A DNA stretch of 64,000 bases. Origin: Apiosordaria backusii (lineage: Eukaryota > Ascomycota > Sordariomycetes > Sordariales > Lasiosphaeriaceae). The stretch covers positions 1,550,001 to 1,614,000 of the forward strand of contig JAUKTV010000002.1 of the NCBI GenBank assembly GCA_030549205.1, written 5' to 3'. This document shows, piece by piece, positions 44,457-55,390 of this stretch (positions within the stretch are counted from its first letter, which is position 1; the number at the start of each line of letters is the position of its first letter). A program made the translations under genes and the position numbers. The notes under the pieces are model-generated. The model worked only from the letters and a program-made list of their open reading frames with translations. It was not told the origin of the DNA and made no database searches.

Positions 44457-47400
44457 GGTTCAGGCGGGGAGAGCAGACAGGTGTCTGCTCAGTCGCGGTA
44501 GCGTGTTTTTTGCGCGTCGAGTGGTTGACGAGAAGAAAAAGTGAGGGTGCGCTATCGCCGAGTGGATACGACTGCTGCGGGTGAAGGTGCAAGCGGTTGA
44601 TCCGCGATGCAAATTGAATGTCTCGGTCGCCACCTGTGGCACGCGGTGCGCTTAGACCCGGCAGGCGGTGGGCGTCTCGGGGATTTGAGACGTGGAAGCG
44701 GAAGCCAGCTCGGCGGTGTTTCGGAAGCGGAAGAGCTGCAGACGTGACACGGTCGGGGCCAAGTGCTCGAACGATCGCGAAAGAGGTATGCGAGCGTGGA
44801 GCACCAAGAAGTGAGAGAGAGTAAGGTACAAAGTGGTGGAGATCTAATCAGCCAAAGATCGGGGGGGCTGGGCCACGAACAGCTTGTGGCAGCTAGTGGG
44901 CGCTGGTGGTTGTTGCTTGAAGTTGAGGTTGAGGTTGAGCGTGGGACGAGGACAGTCAGAAGTAGGCAGGCAAACTCCAAGGCTGCGGTCGGCCACGGCG
45001 GGTTATTGGAGTCGCGCTGGGTGGTTCGGCGGTGCTGTTCTGGTGGTCGGCGCAAGGCAATTAATTGTCGTCCTCAGTGGCTCACCCGCGACTGTTGGGC
45101 CAATGCGGCTTGATGGGAGACGTCGGCGCGGCGACACTGGGACCATCAAAGTGACATGGCTCTGCGGGAGGTGATGTTCAATAGCGACGAGCAGGGACCA
45201 GTGCGGTAGCCGAAGAGGAAGAGAGGAGGATGGGGGATGGGGGTTGGGAATTTTGAATTTTCGGCGTCGCTTGAGCGCAATGGGGGGGAGAGCACAAGAG
45301 CAAAGCAAGGTGATTGGGGATGGTCCTGCCACACTCTCCCGGGACGAAGCCTCTGCGCTGCGCAGTTTCTGGCACGCCTGGCCAACCTGCCCAGCGTACT
45401 TTTGATACCACAGCCACAGCTGCCTTGGCATTCAGGCGAATGAGGCACACGTGCATCATCATAAGGCATCTATTACATTAACGATGCCTTGGCCCCCGAT
45501 TATCCATTGCATCAGCCTCTTCTCTGTCATCCTTCTCTGTCATCAATGGCCGATTACATTTCCATTGATGTTCGATCTGATGCTGAATTACCAAAGACAT
45601 TGGGTTGGCTTTGCAGTTGGAAAATGCAGTTTCGGGCAGCCTCATGACATCGGCCAACAGCCCGCGTCGATAACTCCTGAGCTAACTGCCGTTGGGTGCC
45701 CCCCAGAGCCGCTGGTTTTTCGGGGCTGTACAACAATGGTATAGACAATGGCAGTACATGATGGCCTCCTCTACGGTCGGGTCCATGGATACTTTTGGAT
45801 ACCTTTTCGCCGAGTTGCAGAATGGTGGCGGGGAAGTTCATCGGCAAGCAGCGCCGAAGAAACTCCTGACATCAGCGGGATCACGGCACGCAATATCGGT
45901 GCCACGTTTGGCAGGGATTTGTCAGGAGCTGGTTGGCAGCGTCACTGTTGGGCATCTCTGGTTGTGCTGCCTCGCTGTCACTGACTGAGACTGTGTGCGA
46001 AGAGGGTTGAAGCCCGATATTATTCAGTGTCGGAGATAAGCATCAGCATATCTCAACCTTCATCTCATGTCAATGACGATCCCAACAGTAGGGCAGTCCA
46101 TCAACGCGTCGTCAACATGAAAGGAAATCCAAACACAACCCTTGCCGCAGCCGTCGATTTAAGCTTCAACGGCCGCCAAATCTACGCTAAATTAAATCAT
46201 AGAGACGGCCCGTTGCAGCTGGTGCGCACGCATGAAGGTCGATCCGATCCCGTGACCTGTGGCTTTCTCTTCCCACTTTGCAGGGCACTGAACCAAGGGG
46301 TTGCATCGACATTGGATGTCAAGTTCTGGTAGGTGCCGTTTCGGACATGGATCTGATAGCGGCCGGCCAAAGACCTCCCATCGGCCGTCGGCAGCGTCTC
46401 CCGTTCAGTTGCAGAGGCTTGCCCATCCACCTAGCTTTCAGGGTCGTCACAGGGGGCGCCATGGCAAGCTGTACCTTGCATTAGCCCACTGTTGTGGTCA
46501 ACAAGCAGCCAACTCTTTCACTGTCTCCCCACGACCTGGGTCGCCCAAAGCGTGCATTTTGATTTAGATGACAGACCATAGTGATTACAGCGGTGCCATC
46601 TAAATCCCTTCCAACTCCCGGGAATCAAGCTCATAACCAGCCAGCATCCATACACTTCTTGGGGCGGGAATACAGGCAATGCCCGCCTGGCAAAACGGCA
46701 AAAATGCGGGGGAATTTCCACCCCTCCCGCTGTGATCGACAGCGCCATGAACAGTGAGACCCTGGGGAAACCTCCACTGACAGCATCACCCTATGATGTG
46801 ACGGCTCAAAATAACTTTCATATTGTAATGTAGAAAGATAAATATTTCGCAAAAGTTTCGACACATTTGTCCATTCAGACTCAGCAAACTTGTGGGCGCA
46901 GTCAGGCGAAAAGAATCACGGGGCCCGATAATCATCACCTGAGTTTGCTTATCCGTAAGGCTGATAAGGTGATCTCGGGCCATCATGAAACTAACGGGTC
47001 TGCCTAGCCCCTCTAGATGCATTTCGATGTCCTCCACACAATCAGCAGATCTAAGACATTTCAAACTTTCTTTTTCTGACGATTCTCACACACGATGGAA
47101 ATTCATGCTTGCGGTGAATTGTGACGAGTTTAAAAATCAAATGCTGGCTGGCAAAACGCATTGGTATCCGTATCACGATCCACAGACGGATCTCTCTCTT
47201 CAAGTTGCCTCCCTCATGGCACTCCGGCCCAGATCTGCTTACTCACGGTCAACAATGCCAAAAATGGCTCTGATCTCTACAAACGAAAGCGTTTCCTTTA
47301 ATCGACCACTCACAAGTCCCAGGCGCAAATTTATCTCTCTGGGAGTTTCGAACCCCTGACCCCTGAGACACGGTGCCTTCCGATGAACCACTCGTATCCT

Positions 47401-48469
47401 GCGCGGCAAAGTAACACAACCTCATGCAGGTTTGTATCATCAACTCCTTTGCTTCATACCTAAAAGCTCATCTCCTTACCCATCTACGCAACCTGCCTGC
47501 CACTGACCTGCACGATCATCAGCCTTCGTTGCCTTCCAGGATGCTAAAGCTAAGGAAGGTAGCAACCTGGACCCAACCTAGAAATTCAATTAGGTAACTC
47601 CATAATCATAAAGATGACAAGTACGAAACTTTATCTTAATCCCAAATCCTCGAAATTGTTCGGTACTTGGTCAGGTAAACAAGGGGCTACAACCAAGAAA
47701 CAGGGGAATAAAACTTTTCTAACCGCGAGCGGGGGAAGGAGATGGTAAGACAAACCGTCACACAGGCGATCGCAGGGTGGCGTCATTCTCGTAAGGTCTC
47801 GTGATCCCCAACGTTGCCGGTTTTCGGAGTACGAGAGAGCGCCAAAGCCTTGCGGCTCTTCCGGGATGCTCACAAGCTTTGTGGATTTTAGGTAGATACT
47901 AAGGTAGATAGATAGCTGACCATACGCCAAATTCTAGATCTTCAACCTACCTAGGCATCAAAGTTGTACAGACTTGTGCGCCCTCCTTTCTTCCTGTGCA
48001 AGGGCAGAAAGCAGCTCTCAAAAATAAGTTGCCGAAGTAATCGCAAGGAAATAAAAGCAGTTCCTGAGGCTGATAGTTCGGCCACTCCTCCAATGTTCAG
48101 TCTTGGGAAGCTGCTGTGGTGTATGTTTGAGGGGCCATCGTGCAACACATTTCTCTATCCCTCAAATCCTCGGCTGACGGAACTGACAATGGTCAGAAGC
48201 AAAGCTTTTCAGACTTTAAATACCATTTATAAAAAGGCTATTGGCATATATCAGGGCTCTTCAAATAGGTATATTGGGACTCTCCGCTTGGTCGCGTGGT
48301 TCCATACCTATACTCAACTACAAAGGTCATCTTATAACTGTGTGGTAGTCTAAAACATATCAGAAAGATGATCTCAAAGTGCGCAAGATGCTACCTAAGT
48401 ACCTACTCCATAACAATGGAAGTAATTTGATAAATTCCCGTCTACCTCCTATCTAAGCATTTAAATGAC
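44457..48469. other. 4-kb intergenic region with no supported protein gene
   Basis: The first ~700 bases are GC-rich and probably the som1 promoter and leader. A tRNA-like segment with a GTTCGAAAC T-loop lies at 47334-47402 (complement) but does not fold well. 47860-47960 has short GATA/TAGATA runs. Frames longer than 80 codons here lack motifs. Confidence 0.4.
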
Positions 48470-48725
48470 TCTTCTCAGGTACCTATTTAGACGACTTGAT
48501 CCAAGTATTTACATAATTCTATCCAAGCGGGCATCCATCATCTGTTAGTTCTATCTAAGCTTGTACATTGTTCTATCTGAGCTTTTATTCTGTTCTACTA
48601 AGCTTCTACTCTATTCTATCTAAGCTTTTACATCTGTTTAATCTGAGCTTTTACTCTGTTCTACCCGAGCTTTTACTTCGTTCTATCCAAACATTCATCG
48701 ATTTGATCCGAGCATTAAACGTTTC
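48470..48725. repeat. 22-bp minisatellite, block C
   Basis: About ten diverged units of 21-23 bp, consensus TTCTATCTAAGCTTTTACTCTG, in head-to-tail order. It differs in sequence from blocks A, B, D and E but has the same period. It lies directly 5' of the Zn2Cys6-like gene. Confidence 0.75.
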
Positions 48726-48746
48726 TGGCTCAAATTCAAGAGGATA

Positions 48747-49523
48747 TTAAGAAGTTTTTGGCCGATAGGTATCCCAGGGGAAATTGGTGGAGGCAATGGT
48801 GGGACGGGAGCCACCACGGGCACCTCAGGGCCGCCGGCTCCTCCGCCTACCTTAGGTACATCATACGACTCTTCTGGCGGGCTTTTAGCACGTCACTCTG
48901 CCTGCATCCGCTGTAATATGCAAGGGGAACAGGTATGTACCGGTTACTACATGTGCCTACTATTATGTATATGAGATCTCGACGCTGATCATTTTGTGAA
49001 GTGTCAGGTTAAGAACCGTGAACCTACTACCCCTTGCTGGCAATGCACGTCGGCTACGATTACCGGTATCTATCATCTGCCATGTATCCGGTACGAACTT
49101 CCCGACTCGCCATTGTTCAAATATGCGATATACAACTCACGCTTCTACGCCAATTATCACCTTGTCGGTTACAGATACGTCGACTTCTATATTCCGAAAG
49201 CTTGGCTGCCAGGCGTCCCTACGAAGATACTCAGTGTCATACACCATGGTGGTCTACGCCTAGATATCACAGTACGCCAGTTCGCTCCGCCCCATAACCA
49301 TGACAAGAGTGCCACAGACGACAGAAGCATGTATGGCGCTATTGCGCGGCCCATGTATGCTATTCCATGGGCAGTGGCTGATCCGGATGTCGAGAGCCGA
49401 AATATTGGTCGACTTGTGGATGCCTATATCAAGCCTTACACCTTCAACCTACTCAAACCTGAGGATGATTTGGTTTGGCCTGTCTATCAGGAGGCACTGA
49501 GGTTGGTCGACATCACGATGTAA
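48747..49523 (+). CDS. Zn2Cys6-like fungal protein, both ends uncertain
   Basis: Two joined exons are visible: an open stretch to 48932 and 49002-49523, with a phase-0 intron of 69 nt. Joining them creates CIRCNMQGEQC then CWQC and a final Cys: spacing C-x2-C-x6-C-x10-C-x2-C-x12-C, a Zn(II)2Cys6-like binuclear cluster with a long last gap. C-terminal sequence (HLVGYRYVDFYIPKAW, AIPWAVADPDVESRNIG, LVWPVYQEALRLVDITM) belongs to a large family of C6-finger-like proteins in Sordariomycetes. No ATG is in frame upstream before minisatellite C, and the terminal ATGTAAGT may be a splice donor with the next exon replaced by repeat block D. Probably a truncated gene between two repeats; otherwise a ~200-aa protein. 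Confidence 0.5.
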
Positions 49524-49604
49524 GTCTTTACCTATCTATGCGAACAAGCCTATAATCTCGCCTTTATACTGGCATTACTCGTTACCCAGGGTACCCTGAT
49601 TCAC

Positions 49605-49790
49605 AGACCGTGCAAGATAGCCGTTAAGCCTCGAAAGATAGTTGGTAGACCTTTAAGGGTAGTCCACAGGCCTCCTAAGATAGTCGATAGGCCTTGAAAA
49701 GGGTGTAATAGGCATTTAACTGTAATCGGAACGCCTCAATTTTAGTCGTCTATGTGGTAGGTTGTGCAGGCAGCGGTGCCAGCTTTTTTG
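49605..49790. repeat. degenerate 21-bp tandem repeat, block D
   Basis: About six units, best AAGATAGTCGATAGGCCTTG; core shared in reverse complement with block A. Downstream words TAGGCATTTAACTG and GTGGTAGGTTGTG recur in block E, so the repeat is part of a larger element. 49791-50225 has no gene. Confidence 0.6.
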
Positions 49791-50225
49791 ACCAGGCCGT
49801 GACCATCAACTACGGCTGGCTGTCGTGGCAGCCGGGCCTTAGATGAAAAGCTAGATGACACAGTAACCTTTGACCCTCCCGCCTGGAACATTATTTGGGC
49901 TATTCATCGGAGTTCACGGTGATGGTATCAAATATCTTTAAGAACTTGACGATGCTTTCGCACATCCGTTGTTGATGTATTGAAAATATTAATGTAACAA
50001 GGACTAAAACTAAAATCAGGGGTATCAATCTAGAAACCCAATTCCACGGCGCCATGCCATACCAGTGCCATTTCCAATGTCATCTAATGCGTTTAATGTT
50101 TGGGTGTGCCAGCCCAAAACGTAAATGATCGATGATACCAATCAACTCTAACAAATGCGCTGTGGTGGGACCATACGCCACGCTATTATTCTCTCCTGGC
50201 GGTGTTGGGTCATAAACATCCGGAA

Positions 50226-50921
50226 TCATCGTCTTCCGGGGTACTGGTACTCTGCTCCTTGATGCCAGCTTTGTTGACCCCATCCTTGCCTTGTTCTCGG
50301 TTGTGGATGGGGCTGCACCTGGTTGTGTTGCTGGTTTTGATACTGCTGCTGCTGCTGCTGTTGTTGTTGCTGCTGCGATGGATAGTACGCTTGCTGCGGC
50401 TGTGATTGTCGAAGCTGTGAATGCTGAGACTCTCGTACGCGCTGAGCTTCCTGACCTCTCGGCTTATAAACCTTCTTTTTCACATTGCTTCGATGCGCGA
50501 TTCCATTCTCTTCCAGCTTCACAAGCACCTCATCCACACTAATCGGCCTTCTCCTCTCTTCCGCGCTTTTCATGTACTTCTCGATCATATCCGTGCCGGC
50601 CTTCTGAGTTTTGCTCCACCCGCAGCAGTCGATTTCCAGTTTCCACGTCTTCAGCGCGTATTCTTCACAGTAGGAGCTCCCGTCTTGGAAAGCGAGGTTG
50701 CTTCCGCCGTTAGCGTTGATGTCGTTGGCTATCATGCAGGCATTCTCGGCAAGTCCTTTGCCGGTGCAGGTCAGGCAGATCAGCCGGAGTTTGTATTCTG
50801 GTTTGGTGCGCTTGGATGCTGCAGCAGGCGCTGTTGAGGAGGTTGCTGGGGTTGTTGAGAGTCGTGAGAGTCGGAACTTTGATTTCGACCCCTTGGCTAC
50901 GGCTGATTCCGAATTTCCCAT
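50226..50921 (-). CDS. conserved fungal protein with myristoylation-like start and polyQ
   Basis: Single exon, 231 aa from MGNSESAVAKGSKSKF. Gly2 with Ser at position 6 and a basic stretch fits N-myristoylation and membrane attachment. The core (YKLRLICLTCTGKGLAENAC, NDINANGGSNLAFQDGSSYC, YALKTWKLEIDCCGW, TDMIEKYMKSAEERRRP) is compact, Cys-containing and looks conserved. The C-terminus is Gln-rich with a run of 11 Gln (about 50342-50378). The frame stays open upstream, with further ATGs at 51071 and 51209. I choose 50921 because the upstream segment is low-complexity leader-like and would bury the myristoylation motif. I know no function. Confidence 0.62.
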   Translation of the reverse strand: MGNSESAVAKGSKSKFRLSRLSTTPATSSTAPAAASKRTKPEYKLRLICLTCTGKGLAENACMIANDINANGGSNLAFQDGSSYCEEYALKTWKLEIDCCGWSKTQKAGTDMIEKYMKSAEERRRPISVDEVLVKLEENGIAHRSNVKKKVYKPRGQEAQRVRESQHSQLRQSQPQQAYYPSQQQQQQQQQQQYQNQQHNQVQPHPQPRTRQGWGQQSWHQGAEYQYPGRR

Positions 50922-52299
50922 ATTGCTGTCTGGTTCTTGTTGTTGTTCTTCTTGATATATCGGCGAGGAAGGAAAGGTAGGTGACGGTAACGAAGCCTCG
51001 GTCAGGATTCTGGGAGAGATATTCGACAGTCCTTGAAATAGAAACAAGCTACTCCCGAGTCCCGCCGCCATGGCAGCCTTTATTGTAGTAAATGAGTTGG
51101 GGCACTGAGAGTTCAGATTCACTTCGTCGGTCTCGTGGGCCCGGCGCACCCCCCGGGCGGGCTGCCGAGTGGGCTGAGAACTTGAAACTGTGAGCATGAT
51201 ATGTTGCAAGTGGTGTCAAAAAGCTCCTTTGAGCTCTTAGACAAAAGACCAAGCTTCGAAAGAAAGGGTTGAATAAGTGATGGCCACTGATCTCCCGTGC
51301 AGGACAATACCCTGGACCTTGGGTTGGTGTTTTATACAACAAAGAAATGTTTTCAATGAGGGTCTTTGACACAAGACTTGAGACGATGGCGACCCATCGG
51401 GTGATATATGCGTAAGTGAGCAATACGTGGGTTGGGCGACCCGGACCAGGCGGGGCGCGCGTGGCCTTCCATTTGTGGTCTTATGTAGTCGAGCTGGGCT
51501 TTATAACTGGTTATGTCATTAGCCAGCAGTGCCGAGAGAATAACGGACAAGAAAGGGGGCTGATTCGTCGGGAGTGGCAGTGAGTACAATACCATTTCAC
51601 AAGGTGACGGCTTGGTGTAAATCCGAAGGCGGTGCCCGAAGCTCCCAAGCACAAATTCCAAAAGATAGTGGTGTGGTCACCATATCCGCTGGGCAACTTC
51701 GGGGCGACAATCTGCACAGCCCGCCGCAAAGGATTGGCTCTGGGGTTGTTGGGCAGCGGGCAGTGTGGCCAGTTGGGCGACGCGGCTACTGTTGGCCACC
51801 CACCATATTCGGGGCGCGGCAAAGTCGGATGATAGCCCTGAGAATGGGAAAATGTTGGCCCGCGTCGTCATTCCATTCGCAATTTGTGAGGCTCCGCAGT
51901 GACACCAAGCAGCCAAGACGAACATCACGATTCTTGGAGGACGGTGTCCAATGCCTCAATGCCCGAATACCGAATCTGAAGTTTGTACAACCGGAACGGC
52001 GCATGATGGGTTTGGTAGTCTTATATATGTGAGAGTTTGCAAATCATTTCCGCGTGGGCACATCCGATGGTATGTATTGTCGATTCCACGTGGTTGGTAA
52101 CTTGAAACAATGCCGTTGCTCACGCCGGCACGCAAGAAACACGAAACATGTGGCCACCTGAACAAAGAGTAAGCTAATAGGATCGGATCACCGTACTCTT
52201 CCGGATCTTTCCCCAGAACAGCCTGGGCAACGTCTGGCACAGGCTCAGATTAGACTGAACAAAAGCTTAGACGTTGTAGACAAAAAAAAGAATAAGTAC
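50922..52299. other. intergenic, no gene seen
   Basis: Likely promoter and leader of the myristoylated protein, then spacer. Several antisense frames lack motifs. Confidence 0.4.
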
Positions 52300-52475
52300 T
52301 GTAAGTTTCAGCCCGGCCTACCCATTATCTTTTAAGGCCTATCGACTATGTTCTGAGCGTCGTCGACTAACACCTAACAGACCCCACAAGATGAATGAAA
52401 GTCAATAGGTCTTAAATGATTGGTCAGTAGGCATTTAACTGGTAGCATAGACGTGGTGGGTTGTGGAGGAGTGCC
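52300..52475. repeat. degenerate 21-bp tandem repeat, block E
   Basis: Units such as AAGGCCTATCGACTATGTTC, with flanking TAGGCATTTAACTGG and GTGGTGGGTTGTG shared with block D. 52476-52910 has no gene. Confidence 0.55.
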
Positions 52476-52910
52476 TATTTTCTAAAAGATGGAGCCCAAT
52501 AAAGCGGCTGCGGCTTCGACACTGACTAAACGCTAGATGTGAGCTTCTGGTTCGGAAATGTTTCATGAATTGGCCTGGCCAGCGGCCTTCGGCCCTCCGA
52601 CTCTCCGTTCAACGCCCACCGCTCAAGACCATGTTCCCCTGGCCGCTCCTGGCCGTTCCTGGCCGTAAAGGATGTATACAGGGCTGCGCAAGGCAAGTAG
52701 CATCAGCCAGTCCCCATGATAAGTCATTCTTTGGCCCAGTCCTCAGATTTGAACACATCCCAAAGCCCATCATATTCCCTCCCCCATTGGCCATCTTGAG
52801 GGGCGAAGGGGTCGGAAAACTTGGGTCGGACCGCTCCGGGGTAGCTCTCGCAACATCAGCCTGCAGGTCGGGGGTGGCGCTCATCGCGAAGCCTCTTGTT
52901 TGTGTACCAT

Positions 52911-53678
52911 TTAATCGTCCTCTGGCGGGAGCTCGTCGTCAATGTATCGTATCAGCGTGATGCGCATCTCGGTCGTATCGTTACCCCTGAGCACGTCGCT
53001 AATAAAATGGGCCTCCACCTGCATTTGTACCATCTCCAACGCTCCCCTTAATACGCCGCACAAAATATTCGAGTACCACAGCTCGTCTTGCGCCCGGCCG
53101 TCGTCGGGCAGTTCCACAAAATCGGCAAAGGGGTTCTCGTCGAATATCAGCGAAAACTGTTTGCCGTCGTTTGTCCAGTTCGCTATCGTCGGCGTGATGT
53201 TGAGGAATATCTTGAACCCAACCTGGAAATCGCATTGTCAGGCATGATCTTGAGCAGATGGTAGTCCAAACGCAAGACCACCTACCTTCGCAATCATCTC
53301 GGCTGTCTCCTTAAAGTTCGAACATCGCCGCACGGTGTTGGATTTGGCAAGGTAGTCTTCGATCAGGCGCAGACCAATATTGTAGCCCATCTTGTCGAGC
53401 TGCTTGTTGACCTCCACATAGTCGCTGTCAAAGTCCTTGCACAGCTGCGAAACTATGGTGCCGTACGTGAGGACGACCAGCTCGGCGTTGACCTTGTCTA
53501 TCCGTGTCCTTCAGCGCCGGGTGACATTAGCGATGATTGAGTCAAGCTGAGGGCATGGGAGTCCCTTACTTCCAGATCCTGATAGAAAAGCAGTGTTAGC
53601 AGAGAAACCGACAGAACGGACAGAGGATGGATGCGCAGCGTACTCTTCCCCCAAGCGGGACGCCTTATTAGCCGCCAT
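52911..53678 (-). CDS. bet3: TRAPP complex subunit Bet3 (TRAPPC3)
   Basis: Exons (complement) 53644-53678, 53570-53578, 53286-53508 and 52911-53222; introns 65, 61 and 63 nt; 192 aa. Exon 2 is a 9-nt microexon that restores EEIWKTRIDKVNAELV. Core TRAPP subunit that tethers ER-derived vesicles at the Golgi and takes part in Ypt1/Rab1 activation. Recognisable features: LTYGTIVAQLCKDF, the longin-unlike Bet3 fold motif MGYNIGLRLIEDYLAKS, the conserved acylation-site Cys in RRCSNFKETAEMIAK, FKIFLNITPTIANW and the DELPPEDD terminus. Full family length. Divergent from the U5 snRNP gene with 479 bases between starts. Confidence 0.93.
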
Positions 53679-54157
53679 TGCGGAGGGAGAATCGAGAAGG
53701 CGGTAATTGGCAACAGTCCAAATGTTACGACCAGAGTGCGAGAAGGCGTGATGTGATTGGTTTGTTATGCTCAAGCAAGAACTTAACCTATCGACAAGCA
53801 CAAGGTGACGATGTTTGAATCGAGAGAGAGGGCGGTGATGGCGCCCAAATGCAGCTTTCCCCAGCGGCAGCTACAAGGGTGCTCAGTTGCATGTGGGGGA
53901 CAAAGCCCCACCCAACTCCCTGAAGTGCAGGGACCCCCAGCGGTTTCTCACTGGTTCCCAGGCGGAAAGCGGGGAATCTAAAATCCATCAGGCGCGTCTT
54001 TCAGAGAGGAAGGGAAGGCGCATCATCAATTACGTTCGGTGAATCTGAAAGTCAACATCGTAGCCTCGCCAGGAAACCGCCTTCGAGAATCGACCCCACG
54101 ACAGCATCGCGACATCAATTGACTCTAGAACATATCGTATATTCAGCATCATTGATA
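53679..54157. promoter_or_regulatory. shared divergent promoter region of bet3 and spf38
   Basis: 479 bases separate the start codons of two divergently transcribed housekeeping genes; no other gene is present. A bidirectional promoter is inferred from layout. Confidence 0.5.
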
Positions 54158-55390
54158 ATGTCTTCTGAAAAGAGACCGTTCCCAGGAGACGACCACCAGC
54201 TCGTGGTCAAGCGGCAGAATGTGGGCTCTAGTCGCGCCCTCGCCACCCGCTCTGGCCCAGCTGGTGGGAGCTATGGTGCCCTCATCCAGACGGTATGTCT
54301 TTTGGAATCTGGATGGAGTGTTAGGATGCATACTCACATATGCGGTACAGGTTCCACGAACGAGCTCCTTGCAGGCTCCGGTAATGGAGCTGTCAGGACA
54401 CAGCGGCGAGATCTTCGCCGCCAGGTTCGACCGAACAGGCAATTTGATAGCGTCCGGGTCGATGGACAGAACAGTTTGTACGTGTTCTGTTTCGATGGAA
54501 TATAATGTTTGGTTGCTGACACCCAGTCCAGTACTCTGGAGAACCCATGGCGACTGCGAAAACTACGGCGTTCTATCCGGCCACAAGGGTGCCATCCTGG
54601 ACCTCCAATGGTCCCGCGACTCCGAAATCCTCTTCACCGCCTCGGCCGACATGCATCTTGCCAGCTGGGACCTCACATCAGGCACGAGAATAAGACGCTA
54701 CGTCGGACACGAAGAGGGCGTTACCACACTGGACCTTAGCAAGCGCGGGGAGGAGATTCTGATCAGTGGTAGTAACGATGGCACAATTGGTATTTGGGAT
54801 CCAAGGACGAAGCATGCAGCCGATTACATTGAGACGGATTTCCCCATCACGGCGGTTGCCATCTCGGAAGCTGGCAATGAGATCTACTCGGGCGGTATTG
54901 ACAATGATGTCAAGGTGTGGGATGTCAGGAAAAAGGCTGTGGTACACTCCATGTTGGGTCATCAGGATACCATCACAACGTTGAGGGTATCGCCAGATGG
55001 GCAGCAACTATTGTCGTATGCGATGGACTCGACCGCCAGGACGTGGGATATCCGGCCTTTCGCCCCTGCTGAGCGCCACATTCGCACTTTTGACGGCGCG
55101 CCGCTGGGTATGGAGAAGAATCTGATCAAGGGCAGCTGGGACTCGGATGGGAAAAAGATTGCTGTGGGTGCTGGCGACGGTACGGCTGTGGTGTGGGAGG
55201 CAGGATCCGGAAAGTTGCTGTATAAGCTTCCTGGCCACAAGGGGACGGTCAACTCGGTTGACTTCGCTCCGGGGGCGGAACCTCTCAGTACGTGTCATTT
55301 GCTTCTGCCTGTGGTGGATGTGTTGCTAACTTTTCTCTAGTTCTCTCTGCATCATCGGATCGGACCATGTTGTTGGGCGAGCTCAAGTGA
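54158..55390 (+). CDS. spf38: U5 snRNP 40-kDa WD40 protein (SNRNP40/Spf38)
   Basis: Exons 54158-54292, 54351-54477, 54532-55287 and 55341-55390; introns 53-58 nt; 355 aa. WD40 beta-propeller subunit of the U5 snRNP that binds Prp8 during pre-mRNA splicing. Seven repeats can be followed, for example ELSGHSGEIFAARFDRTG, MDRTVLLWRTHGDCENYG, LSGHKGAILDLQWSRDSE, SNDGTIGIWDPR, NDVKVWDVRKK, YAMDSTARTWDIRPF, GDGTAVVWEAGSGK and the closing SASSDRTMLLGELK. The last 16 residues come from the short final exon. The N-terminus MSSEKRPFPGDDHQLVVKRQ is typical of the fungal orthologs. A frame read-through across intron 2 gives a longer but wrong product. Confidence 0.92.

Noticed and set aside
44552..45055. 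167-codon minus-strand frame upstream of som1
   Set aside because: Low-complexity Ser/Pro/Arg translation in GC-rich leader sequence; no motif.
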